Assembly: GCA_900498215.1 (NCBI GenBank)
Contig: LR026962.1
Coordinates: 1,420,263-1,480,777 of the forward strand
Direction of reading: 5' to 3'
DNA from: an uncultured Paludibacter sp.
GTDB lineage: Bacteria > Bacteroidota > Bacteroidia > Bacteroidales > Paludibacteraceae
Length of the DNA: 60,515 nucleotides
Part shown: piece after piece, positions 8,143 through 15,362 of the stretch
Layout: each line of letters begins with the position of its first letter
Numbering within the stretch: the first letter of the stretch is position 1
The notes under the pieces: generated by a model
The model's database searches: none
The model's input: the letters and a program-made list of their open reading frames with translations, nothing else
Told to the model about the DNA's origin: nothing
Made by a program: the position numbers and the translations under genes

Positions 8143-10068
8143 ATGGGAAAAATAATTGGAATTGACTTAGGTACCACAAACTCTTGTGTTGCCGTAATGG
8201 AAGGTAACGAACCTATCGTTATTGCAAACAACGAAGGAAAACGTACAACTCCTTCTGTAGTGGGTTTTGTAGATGGCGGTGAACGCAAAGTAGGTGATCC
8301 TGCTAAACGTCAAGCCATTACCAATCCTACAAAAACCGTATATTCTATCAAACGTTTTATGGGTGAAACGTATGATCGTTTGTCTAAAGAAATTGCACGT
8401 GTGCCTTATAAAGTAGTAAAAGGAGATAATAACACTCCGCGTGTAGATATTGAAGGACGCCTTTATACACCACAAGAAATTTCGGCAATCATTCTTCAAA
8501 AAATGAAAAAAACTGCCGAAGATTATCTTGGACAAGAAGTAACGGAAGCGGTAATCACCGTTCCCGCTTATTTTAATGACTCTCAACGTCAGGCAACAAA
8601 AGAAGCAGGCGAAATTGCCGGTTTAAATGTTCGTCGTATCATCAACGAACCGACTGCTGCCGCTTTAGCTTATGGCTTGGATAAAACCAATAAAGATATG
8701 AAAATCGCAGTTTTCGACTGCGGTGGGGGCACACACGACGTATCCGTACTTGAACTTGGCGATGGCGTGTTTGAAGTAAAAGCAACCGATGGCGACACTC
8801 ACTTGGGTGGTGATGACTTTGACCACCGAATTATTGATTGGCTGGTTGCAGAATTCAAAAACGACAATAGCGGAATGGATTTGAGTAAAGATCCAATGGC
8901 TATGCAACGTTTGAAAGAAGCTGCTGAAAAAGCAAAAATCGAACTTTCAAATGCCACTTCCACTGAAATCAACTTGCCGTATATTATGCCTGTGGATGGT
9001 GTTCCACGCCATTTGGTACGTACACTTACACGCGCTAAATTCGAACAATTGATTGATGATTTGATTCAACGCACAATTGACCCTTGTAAAACCGCTCTTC
9101 AAAAAGCAGGTTTAACAATCAATGATATTAATGAAGTAATTTTGGTTGGCGGTTCAACACGTATTCCTGCAATTCAATCTGCAGTGGAAAAATTCTTCGG
9201 AAAAACTCCGTCAAAAGGTGTAAATCCCGATGAAGTTGTAGCAGTAGGAGCTGCCATTCAAGGAGGAGTTTTGGCTGGTGATGTAAAAGACGTGTTGTTG
9301 CTTGATGTAACTCCGCTTTCGTTAGGTATAGAAACTATGGGTGGTGTGATGACCAAGTTGATTGAAGCCAATACAACTATTCCAACCAAAAAATCGGAAA
9401 CATTTACTACGGCTGCCGACAATCAACCTTCAGTAGAAATTCACGTTTTACAAGGTGAACGTCCGATGGCTTCACACAACAAATCATTAGGTCGTTTCCA
9501 CTTGGATGGAATTATGCCTGCTATGCGTGGGATACCTCAAATTGAAGTAACATTTGATATTGACGCGAACGGTATTTTGCATGTTTCGGCAAAAGATAAA
9601 GCTACCGGTAAACAACAAAGTATCCGTATAGAAGCTTCTTCAGGATTGAGCGATGCTGAAATCAAACGTATGCGCGAAGAAGCACAAGCCAATGCTGCTG
9701 CCGATGCACAAGAAAAAGAACGCATTGATAAATTGAACCACGCAGACAGCTTGATTTTCCAAACGGAAAAACAACTGAAAGAAATCGGAGATAAAATTCC
9801 GGCAGAGAAAAAAGCGCCTATCGAAAGTGCATTAACCAAACTGAAAGAAGCTCACAAAGCACAAGATTTAGCGGGAATTGATGCTGCCAGCAACGAATTA
9901 AACGCTGCATTCCAAGCTGCAAGTCAGGATATGTACAACGCTCAAAATGCACAAGGCGGACAAGCCGAACCACAACAGGATTTCGGCGGACAAGATTTCA
10001 GCCAGAATCAAGGTGGAAACAACCAAGAAGGTGATGTAACCGATGTGGATTTTGAAGAAGTAAAATAA
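8143..10068 (+). CDS. dnaK: Molecular chaperone DnaK (Hsp70)
   Basis: 641 residues, full length. The ATPase starts with [20 protein letters not shown] and contains the phosphate-2 loop [18 protein letters not shown] and the [11 protein letters not shown] motif. The substrate domain follows from [17 protein letters not shown]. The C-terminus is a Gln/Gly-rich tail ending [11 protein letters not shown]. It is the central ATP-dependent chaperone acting with DnaJ and GrpE. The final FEEVK codons and stop lie inside the 19-bp island repeat, so integration of the 29-kb element left the protein unchanged. Transcription now ends at an island-borne terminator. Confidence 0.99.
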   Translation: MGKIIGIDLGTTNSCVAVMEGNEPIVIANNEGKRTTPSVVGFVDGGERKVGDPAKRQAITNPTKTVYSIKRFMGETYDRLSKEIARVPYKVVKGDNNTPRVDIEGRLYTPQEISAIILQKMKKTAEDYLGQEVTEAVITVPAYFNDSQRQATKEAGEIAGLNVRRIINEPTAAALAYGLDKTNKDMKIAVFDCGGGTHDVSVLELGDGVFEVKATDGDTHLGGDDFDHRIIDWLVAEFKNDNSGMDLSKDPMAMQRLKEAAEKAKIELSNATSTEINLPYIMPVDGVPRHLVRTLTRAKFEQLIDDLIQRTIDPCKTALQKAGLTINDINEVILVGGSTRIPAIQSAVEKFFGKTPSKGVNPDEVVAVGAAIQGGVLAGDVKDVLLLDVTPLSLGIETMGGVMTKLIEANTTIPTKKSETFTTAADNQPSVEIHVLQGERPMASHNKSLGRFHLDGIMPAMRGIPQIEVTFDIDANGILHVSAKDKATGKQQSIRIEASSGLSDAEIKRMREEAQANAAADAQEKERIDKLNHADSLIFQTEKQLKEIGDKIPAEKKAPIESALTKLKEAHKAQDLAGIDAASNELNAAFQAASQDMYNAQNAQGGQAEPQQDFGGQDFSQNQGGNNQEGDVTDVDFEEVK

Positions 10069-10069
10069 A
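10051..10069 (+). other. attL, left attachment repeat (dnaK 3' end)
   Basis: TTTGAAGAAGTAAAATAAA. It covers dnaK codons FEEVK, the TAA stop and two further bases, and is identical to 39059-39077. Confidence 0.85.
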
Positions 10070-10100
10070 AGCCAAAAACAAGGATTAATATCCATACTCA

Positions 10101-10136
10101 AACCGCTGTAAACGCTTAGTTTACAGCGGTTTTTTA
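10101..10136 (+). terminator. Terminator downstream of dnaK, carried by the island
   Basis: Perfect 13-bp stem (AACCGCTGTAAAC with its complement), five-base loop GCTTA, then a T-rich tail. It lies inside the island, 32 bases past attL, and insulates dnaK from the integrase genes. Confidence 0.9.
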
Positions 10137-10158
10137 TTTTATTATTTATGCTTATCTA

Positions 10159-10189
10159 TTGTTATATTCGATTATTTTTCGTATATTTG
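10159..10189 (+). promoter_or_regulatory. Predicted promoter of the excisionase/integrase unit
   Basis: TTG at 10159-10161 and TATATTTG at 10182-10189 with a 20-base spacer fit the Bacteroidota housekeeping consensus (TTG, about 19 bases, TAnnTTTG). The leader to the start at 10276 contains imperfect direct repeats: GCGACTTAA/GCGACTAAT 22 bases apart, and two adjacent TACTTAT units. These could be recombination-directionality or operator sites. Confidence 0.55.
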
Positions 10190-10275
10190 CTACATATTTG
10201 TTACGCGACTTAAACAACAGTAAAGTGCGACTAATAAATACTTATCACTACTTATTCACTCTAAATACGATTGAT

Positions 10276-10833
10276 ATGCCTGGTAGTAAATTTATTCTTC
10301 CCAAGAATTGCGAAATCTGCGGTACTCAGTTTTATGCCAAAACTGTGTATTCAAAGTTTTGCTCAAAGAAATGTTCGGAGGCCGCAACCCGCAAAAAGAA
10401 GGCACAAGAAAAGCAAGAGGAACAACGCCAACAGTTAGCCGAGCAAATCCCAACCGACCGCCCTTATATCTCCATTGCTGAAGCTGTAGTTTTATTTGGC
10501 ATTTCAAGAGATACTATTTACCGCCAAATAAGAAAAGGCAATATCCCTGCTGTCAACCTTGGGGAGCGATTAACCCGCATTAGTCGGGTTCACATAGAGG
10601 CTATGTTTCCAAAGGTTGAAATTGCTAAAGCAATTCAACCAACAATAATAAAACAGGAAATCAGTTTTGACCCTGCCAATTGCTATACCATTGGCGAAAT
10701 CTCTCAGAAATACGGAATATCACTTTCCACCGTTGATAAAACTATTCGCAAGAATAGCATTCCCAAAAAACAGATAGGAAAATTTGTTTATGTTCCAAAA
10801 GTAGAAATCGACCGATTGTTTGCCCACAAATAA
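10276..10833 (+). CDS. Excisionase-like protein with zinc finger and two HTH_17 domains
   Basis: 185 residues from ATG (MPGSKFILPKNCEICG). An upstream in-frame start exists but would place the promoter inside the gene. N-terminal CEIC...CSKKC suggests a small zinc finger. A charged helix follows, then two MerR-like helix-turn-helix units: YISIAEAVVLFGISRDTIYRQIRKG and, about 70 residues on, CYTIGEISQKYGISLSTVDKTIRKN. Such proteins beside a tyrosine integrase usually act as excisionase or regulator. Twelve bases separate it from the integrase. The tandem HTH layout suggests binding to paired sites. Confidence 0.7.
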   Translation: MPGSKFILPKNCEICGTQFYAKTVYSKFCSKKCSEAATRKKKAQEKQEEQRQQLAEQIPTDRPYISIAEAVVLFGISRDTIYRQIRKGNIPAVNLGERLTRISRVHIEAMFPKVEIAKAIQPTIIKQEISFDPANCYTIGEISQKYGISLSTVDKTIRKNSIPKKQIGKFVYVPKVEIDRLFAHK

Positions 10834-10844
10834 AAAGCGGAACC

Positions 10845-12098
10845 ATGAAAAAGAAACTCGCAAAAACCAAATGTACTGTAAAGCTTCGCAAGTCAGAATA
10901 TCACAACGAATGGTATTTGATACTCGAGAGCTATCCTGTTTTTAATGGTACGGATAAACCTCAACGAATCATTGAGGCACTCAATAGAACAATAACAAGC
11001 CCGGTATGGGATAAAACAAGAACCGCCCGTACTTCTGCCGATGGGTCAAAAACATTTAAACCGAAAAGGGATGTAAACGGTATCATTCAATGTAAAAGCA
11101 CCATTGACCAGGAAGCCTGTGTTTTTGCCGATGGTGTACGCAGCATTCGCCAAAAGGAATATGACAACGCCGATTTATACACAGAAAAAGAAGCTGAACT
11201 TGCAGTTCAGAACCAACGCCAGCAAATAGATTTTATTGAATACTTTTCAAAGGTTTCAAAAGACCGCCACCGCAACAGCTCCCAGTCAATAATAATCAAT
11301 TGGAATCGGGTTGCAGAATTATTGAAACTCTTTACCAATAGTCAACCGCTTCCATTCTCTCAAGTAACCCTGAGCAAAGCCGAAGAGTTCCGTCGCTTTA
11401 TGCTTTCAGCTCCTTGTGGTGGCAAGAAAACAGGCACGGTGTCACACAATACCGCAGCCACTTATTACAGCATATTTAAAGCCGGATTAAAGCAAGCATT
11501 TATTGATGGATATCTGACTGTAGATATTTCAGCCAAGATAAAAGGTATACAAGACCAGGAAAGCCGCAGGGAACACCTTTCAGTTGAAGAATTAAATATA
11601 TTGGCAGAAACACCATGCGACCGCCCTATTTTGAAGCGTGCAGCCCTTTTCTCAGCCTTAACAGGCGTTCGCCATTGCGATATTCAAAAGCTCAAATGGA
11701 AAGAAATACAAGTTGTCGGCGAACAAGTCCGCCTCAACTTTACTCAACAAAAAACAAAAGGCGTTGAGTATATGCCAATTTCAGAACAAGCCTATCAGCT
11801 TTGCGGTGAACCCGGTAAGCCGGAGCAACTTGTTTTTGAAGATTTACCAGACCCCTCTTGGATTTCGGGTCCATTAAAGCGATGGATAAAATCTGCAGGA
11901 ATTACCCGAAATATAACATTCCATTGTTTCCGTCACACTTATGCAACCTTGCAGCTTGCTGGAGGTACAGATATTTACACTGTCTCCAAGATGTTAGGGC
12001 ATACCAATGTAAAAACAACACAGATATACGCTAAAGTTGTGGATGAGAAAAAACAGAAAGCAACCAAAGCAATTAAACTAAATATAACACCAGACTAA
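10845..12098 (+). CDS. int: Tyrosine site-specific integrase of the island
   Basis: 417 residues with an N-terminal arm-type binding region, a SAM-like core-binding region (about 125-225) and a catalytic domain. Active-site residues are R276 (TGVRHCDI), H360 and R363 (HCFRHTYATL), H386 (MLGHTNVKTTQIYAKV) and the nucleophile Y395. It would recombine the dnaK attB with the circular element. Its position close to attL, and the match of the island ends to dnaK, support this job. The general type is that of integrases of Bacteroidota mobilizable and conjugative elements. Confidence 0.95.
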   Translation: MKKKLAKTKCTVKLRKSEYHNEWYLILESYPVFNGTDKPQRIIEALNRTITSPVWDKTRTARTSADGSKTFKPKRDVNGIIQCKSTIDQEACVFADGVRSIRQKEYDNADLYTEKEAELAVQNQRQQIDFIEYFSKVSKDRHRNSSQSIIINWNRVAELLKLFTNSQPLPFSQVTLSKAEEFRRFMLSAPCGGKKTGTVSHNTAATYYSIFKAGLKQAFIDGYLTVDISAKIKGIQDQESRREHLSVEELNILAETPCDRPILKRAALFSALTGVRHCDIQKLKWKEIQVVGEQVRLNFTQQKTKGVEYMPISEQAYQLCGEPGKPEQLVFEDLPDPSWISGPLKRWIKSAGITRNITFHCFRHTYATLQLAGGTDIYTVSKMLGHTNVKTTQIYAKVVDEKKQKATKAIKLNITPD

Positions 12099-12105
12099 TA
12101 CTATC

Positions 12106-13101
12106 ATGAAAACAATCGAATCTATAATATCAAATGATCTACGCCCCTGGCTTGATAAAAACAATCAAGCAGACAATTTTTATACTCCGGAAATTAGAAA
12201 TACCCCGGCAGTTGCAGAAAAGTACAAGACAAATTATACGCTTGATTTCTCTATAACAGCTTTCTCTGATAAAATCAGATATTATCGTCGAATGATAGAC
12301 AACGACGTCACACAATTTCTTAATACTACGATTGAAGAGCTGGAAAACAAAACGGAAAATTTGATTTTGTTCAAACTAAAAACAAATAGAAGCAAACTTA
12401 ATTCATTACTAATAAACACCAATGAATTAATTATTCGTAAAGGTTATGAATTAAACTTGATTATTTCAAGACATGCAGAATTTAATATCGATCGCCAACA
12501 CAAAGAATCTACATATATTTTGAATTATACGCTTGTTTCATTGATTAAGTGCTATTTAGAACTTCAGAGCTATTACTCAAACTATATCAACCCGGACGAT
12601 ATGATGAATGTTGCCGATATTTACAGCAGATTATTAAATAAACCTCAGCCAGAGAACAGCTTTATCAAGGAAACGCAAATTATCAATGTTCTTCCTCTAC
12701 CAGATAAAGATTCCAAACCAAAAACCGAGATTCTTTCATTTAAATACAAGAAGATACACTTAAACAGTGGGAATATAACTGACCTCATGGATTCCCTAAA
12801 GAAAAATAGTTTTATTGCACAGGACACAAGTATTACTGATTTCAGACACTTGTTTTCAGGTGAATTTGTAGCAAAGCCGATCAAGTGGACTGGTGGTAAA
12901 AGTACTTTATCATATTTTATCAAGCTTATCAATAATCAATTAAAGGTTGTAACATATCCAAAAAACAGTTTATGGAAAGTTGTTTGTGCCTGCTTTGTGG
13001 ATGAAAATGAAAAACCTCTTGATGAATCTAATCTCAAAGATCAAAAAAAGCCGAAAGTAAAACTGTCCGAAATTGAAAAAGCCGCCAACCTATTAAAGTA
13101 A
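12106..13101 (+). CDS. Hypothetical island protein, possibly co-transcribed with int
   Basis: 331 residues, no signal peptide or membrane helix, starting eight bases after the integrase stop. The first 200 residues look largely helical (FSDKIRYYRRMIDNDVTQFLNTTIEELENK). The last 120 carry FRHLFSGEFVAKPIKWTGGKSTLSYFIKL, a W-T-G...YFIK pattern I have the impression of seeing in other Bacteroidota element proteins. I cannot name a family. The position between integrase and HTH genes suggests a role in element maintenance or regulation. Confidence 0.6.
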   Translation: MKTIESIISNDLRPWLDKNNQADNFYTPEIRNTPAVAEKYKTNYTLDFSITAFSDKIRYYRRMIDNDVTQFLNTTIEELENKTENLILFKLKTNRSKLNSLLINTNELIIRKGYELNLIISRHAEFNIDRQHKESTYILNYTLVSLIKCYLELQSYYSNYINPDDMMNVADIYSRLLNKPQPENSFIKETQIINVLPLPDKDSKPKTEILSFKYKKIHLNSGNITDLMDSLKKNSFIAQDTSITDFRHLFSGEFVAKPIKWTGGKSTLSYFIKLINNQLKVVTYPKNSLWKVVCACFVDENEKPLDESNLKDQKKPKVKLSEIEKAANLLK

Positions 13102-13102
13102 A

Positions 13103-13224
13103 ACTCCGCACTCCGCAGCAACCATAAAATCCATAAATAAAAAGATAAAAGACCAATGCTAAAACGTTGGTCTTTTTCTATTTATTAGCACCACTCCGCA
13201 CTCCGCACCCACTCCGCGCGGAGT
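13103..13224. repeat. ACTCCGC iteron cluster
   Basis: ACTCCGC occurs as a tandem pair at 13103-13116, a second pair at 13193-13206, a fifth copy at 13211-13217 and an inverted copy GCGGAGT at 13218-13224. The last two form a perfect 14-bp palindrome. A terminator sits between the pairs. The layout resembles iterons of a replication or transfer origin, or an operator array. Confidence 0.7.
13147..13177 (+). terminator. Terminator within the iteron region
   Basis: AAAAGACCAA pairs with TTGGTCTTTT across a short loop and is followed by more T. It ends the integrase operon. Confidence 0.8.
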
Positions 13225-13269
13225 GCATTTCCCTGTTTTAGCCCTCTCAGCAATAGTAATTTTGTTGCA

Positions 13270-13313
13270 AACAACGCTCGAAAATGAGGCTCTCGGGCGT
13301 TGTTGGAGCCTCA
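13270..13313 (+). ncRNA. Predicted H-type pseudoknot upstream of the HTH genes
   Basis: Two inverted repeats interleave. Stem A is 13270-13280 with 13294-13304 (AACAACGCTCG with CGGGCGTTGTT, one G-U pair). Stem B is 13285-13292 with 13306-13313 (TGAGGCTC with GAGCCTCA). The order A5', B5', A3', B3' defines a pseudoknot. It lies 27 bases before the ATG at 13341, so it may control translation of the HTH operon or mark a replication or transfer site. Confidence 0.5.
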
Positions 13314-13340
13314 AATTTTTAATGCATAAAAAATTTGAAC

Positions 13341-13706
13341 ATGCAAGAAAATTTATTGCAAACAGAAATTTCATTTAACGATATGCCACGAGCATTGGCA
13401 TATTTAATTGGCAAGGTCGAAAGATTAGAATCCTTGCTTAGTGCAACAAAGTCAGAATTGCCCGAATCTGACAAGTGGTTTAATTTACAAGAATTGTGCA
13501 GCTATTTGCCAGACAAGCCAGCCCGACAGACTGTTTACGGTTGGATTGGTCAAAAACTCATTCCTTATCACAAAAAGGGAAAGAAGCTCCAATTTCTTAA
13601 AAGCGAAATTGATGCTTGGTTGATTGGTGACAAACACAAATCAGTAGCCGAATTACAGGCAGATGCAGCCGCTTTTGTAGCCAATAAGAAAGGAGGTTTG
13701 AAATGA
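13341..13706 (+). CDS. Small HTH_17 (excisionase-family) DNA-binding protein
   Basis: 121 residues from the ATG at 13341; a TTG two codons earlier is a less likely start. After a short predicted coiled coil (IGKVERLESLLSATKSE), the segment WFNLQELCSYLPDKPARQTVYGWIGQKLIPYHKKGKKLQFLKSEIDAWL is the helix-turn-helix excisionase-like domain common in mobile elements of Bacteroidota. It overlaps the next gene by four bases (ATGA), so the two are translationally coupled. The likely role is regulation or excision. Confidence 0.75.
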   Translation: MQENLLQTEISFNDMPRALAYLIGKVERLESLLSATKSELPESDKWFNLQELCSYLPDKPARQTVYGWIGQKLIPYHKKGKKLQFLKSEIDAWLIGDKHKSVAELQADAAAFVANKKGGLK

Positions 13707-14065
13707 GCGAACCTAAAACTATTGGCGAAATCCTGACAGATTATTTTTTGAATAGTCAGGAACCCTTTGCAATTGCTTTTCGCAATCACTTTGCTGTAAG
13801 CAATCAGGGTACAAACTCATGTACTGTTTGCCCTGCAAGTCCTGCCAGTCCACTAACTGACAGGCTGGAAGATTGGCTCGACAATCAGGATGTTATGCAA
13901 ATTCTGCATATCAGCCCTCGCACATTGCAAACATTGCGTTCCAATGGCATACTGCCATTTTCACGCATAGGCAACAAGCTCTACTATCGCCGTTCCGATA
14001 TTTCCCGAATCCTCAACAACCATTACACAATGGTGAAAATCAAGTATTATGGAGGCAAGAAGTAA
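13703..14065 (+). CDS. Second HTH_17 DNA-binding protein
   Basis: 120 residues. The C-terminal half (LDNQDVMQILHISPRTLQTLRSNGILPFSRIGNKLYYRRSDISRIL) is a MerR-like helix-turn-helix of the excisionase family. The N-terminal half has no recognised domain and includes CTVCPASPASP. Starts in the ATGA overlap with the gene upstream and overlaps the next gene by 17 bases, so it is part of one operon from 13341 to 17162. Paired HTH_17 genes before primase/helicase genes are usual in Bacteroidota integrative elements. Confidence 0.72.
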   Translation: MSEPKTIGEILTDYFLNSQEPFAIAFRNHFAVSNQGTNSCTVCPASPASPLTDRLEDWLDNQDVMQILHISPRTLQTLRSNGILPFSRIGNKLYYRRSDISRILNNHYTMVKIKYYGGKK

Positions 14066-15038
14066 AGAGGCGATATTATCAAAAACTCATTATGGCATTG
14101 GAATATATGCACATATTTTGAGATTGTATTATCCTGACCAAACAGTCCTCTCCCTTTCGGGGAGGACTTGTTCTCCAACTAAAAACCCATTCAATGCCGA
14201 TAAATCGACATTGAATATTTATATCAAGAAGGAGAATGTATTGGGTAATGCCTTGGATAAAGAGTTTGCACGGCATTCTGATAGTGAAAACGCTATCCCT
14301 GCCGGTGATGCGTTCGACTTCGCCGAGCTTCACTATAAACAGTCGGAGGATGAATTACTGCAAACGCTAAATAAAGAAATGAACTTGCATATCGGTGAGA
14401 AATTCGATTTTTACGCCAATGGCAAAAAATCAAATCAAACTCCAGAGGCCGCACAAACTCAAAGCCCCTCTATTGGAGGGGTTGGGGAAGCTTTCTTCTC
14501 ATTCTTCAAAGCTCCAGTTCAGAATATCATTCCTCATAAGTCAATTTCTTTGCTTGATGCCTACAATTACATTGTCGGCGAATATGCAAAACAACGAACC
14601 GAAAAACTGAGGAGTATAAAAGAACCAAAGCAAGCACGACAATTCAAAGCAAACAACTTTGACTACTGCACTTTTTCAGGAGTTTTCACCTCCCGGAATG
14701 ATAAAAAGATAGTACAACACTCAGGTTTGATGGCGGTCGATTTCGACCACCTGCCAAACCTCGAAGAAGTCCGTCAGTCATTGCTTGTTGATGAATACTT
14801 CGACACGCAATTGCTGTTTGTCAGCCCTTCCGGCGATGGACTGAAATGGATAATCTCTATTGACACCAAACAAACAACACACAGCAATTACTTTGCTGCG
14901 GTTGCAAACTACATTCTTCAAACCTACGGTATTGAGGTGGACAAATCAGGGCGGGATATATCCCGCGCCTGCTTTCTTCCCCACGATCCAAACGCTTTTA
15001 TAAACCCTTTAATTTTAGAAAATCATGATACATTATAG
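14049..15038 (+). CDS. BT4734/VirE-N-like primase-type protein
   Basis: 329 residues. The N-terminus (ILRLYYPDQTVLSLSGRTCSPTKNPF) matches a short domain frequent in element replication proteins. The C-terminal half has SGLMAVDFDHLPNLEEVRQSL and LLFVSPSGDGLKWIISID, the BT4734-like/VirE N-terminal primase-polymerase-type region. The Asp residues of AVDFD suit a metal-binding site. It pairs with the helicase-like protein at 15363. Residues 138-149 (QSPSIGGVGEAF) are encoded by a GC-rich palindromic repeat and interrupt a poorly conserved linker in frame. Confidence 0.75.
   Translation: MEARSKEAILSKTHYGIGIYAHILRLYYPDQTVLSLSGRTCSPTKNPFNADKSTLNIYIKKENVLGNALDKEFARHSDSENAIPAGDAFDFAELHYKQSEDELLQTLNKEMNLHIGEKFDFYANGKKSNQTPEAAQTQSPSIGGVGEAFFSFFKAPVQNIIPHKSISLLDAYNYIVGEYAKQRTEKLRSIKEPKQARQFKANNFDYCTFSGVFTSRNDKKIVQHSGLMAVDFDHLPNLEEVRQSLLVDEYFDTQLLFVSPSGDGLKWIISIDTKQTTHSNYFAAVANYILQTYGIEVDKSGRDISRACFLPHDPNAFINPLILENHDTL
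14461..14492 (+). repeat. In-frame palindromic element, copy in the primase-like gene
   Basis: The core CCCCTC-TATT-GGAGGGG is followed by TTGGGGAAG. It is read as S-P-S-I-G-G-V-G-E. Same consensus as 15773-15806. Confidence 0.7.
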
Positions 15039-15360
15039 AAAAACAAAAACATACGTATTGGTTTCCAATCCAACCAAATCAGGACTTGCAGTAACAGAAA
15101 TGTACATAAAACGGGAATTCCTGATCTCAATCGAAACATTAGTTCTGATTGATCACAAAAGCAGTTCAACAAATCATTATCATTGGAATACTCTCACAAA
15201 AATCTGGGCAATCTTTTTGGTAGAACTACACGACAAAATTCACGGAGAAGAGAACGGAAAGATTGATTGGTTCAACACCCCAAAAGTCGTACTCCAGAGC
15301 AAGTTTGCCCTATTGTCACTTATTATTAAAGCACTCATTATTTACCATTTAATATTTTAG
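15025..15360 (+). CDS. Hypothetical protein between primase- and helicase-like genes
   Basis: 111 residues overlapping the previous gene by 14 bases and ending two bases before the next start, so it is part of the same operon. It has no recognised domain. The sequence includes VLIDHKSSSTNHYHWNTLTKIWAIFLVEL and a hydrophobic C-terminus (FALLSLIIKALIIYHLIF) that could be a membrane segment. Tight packing argues that it is a real gene. No function can be given. Confidence 0.5.
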   Translation: MIHYRKTKTYVLVSNPTKSGLAVTEMYIKREFLISIETLVLIDHKSSSTNHYHWNTLTKIWAIFLVELHDKIHGEENGKIDWFNTPKVVLQSKFALLSLIIKALIIYHLIF

Positions 15361-15362
15361 CC

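Noticed and set aside
10159-10275. Upstream start for the zinc-finger/HTH protein
   Set aside because: It overlaps the predicted -33 and -7 promoter boxes; the conserved protein begins at 10276.
14140-14176. Fourth in-frame palindromic insertion (AGTCCTC...GAGGACT) in the primase-like gene
   Set aside because: The encoded LSLSGRTCSPTKNPF is part of a conserved domain start, so the palindrome may be coincidental.
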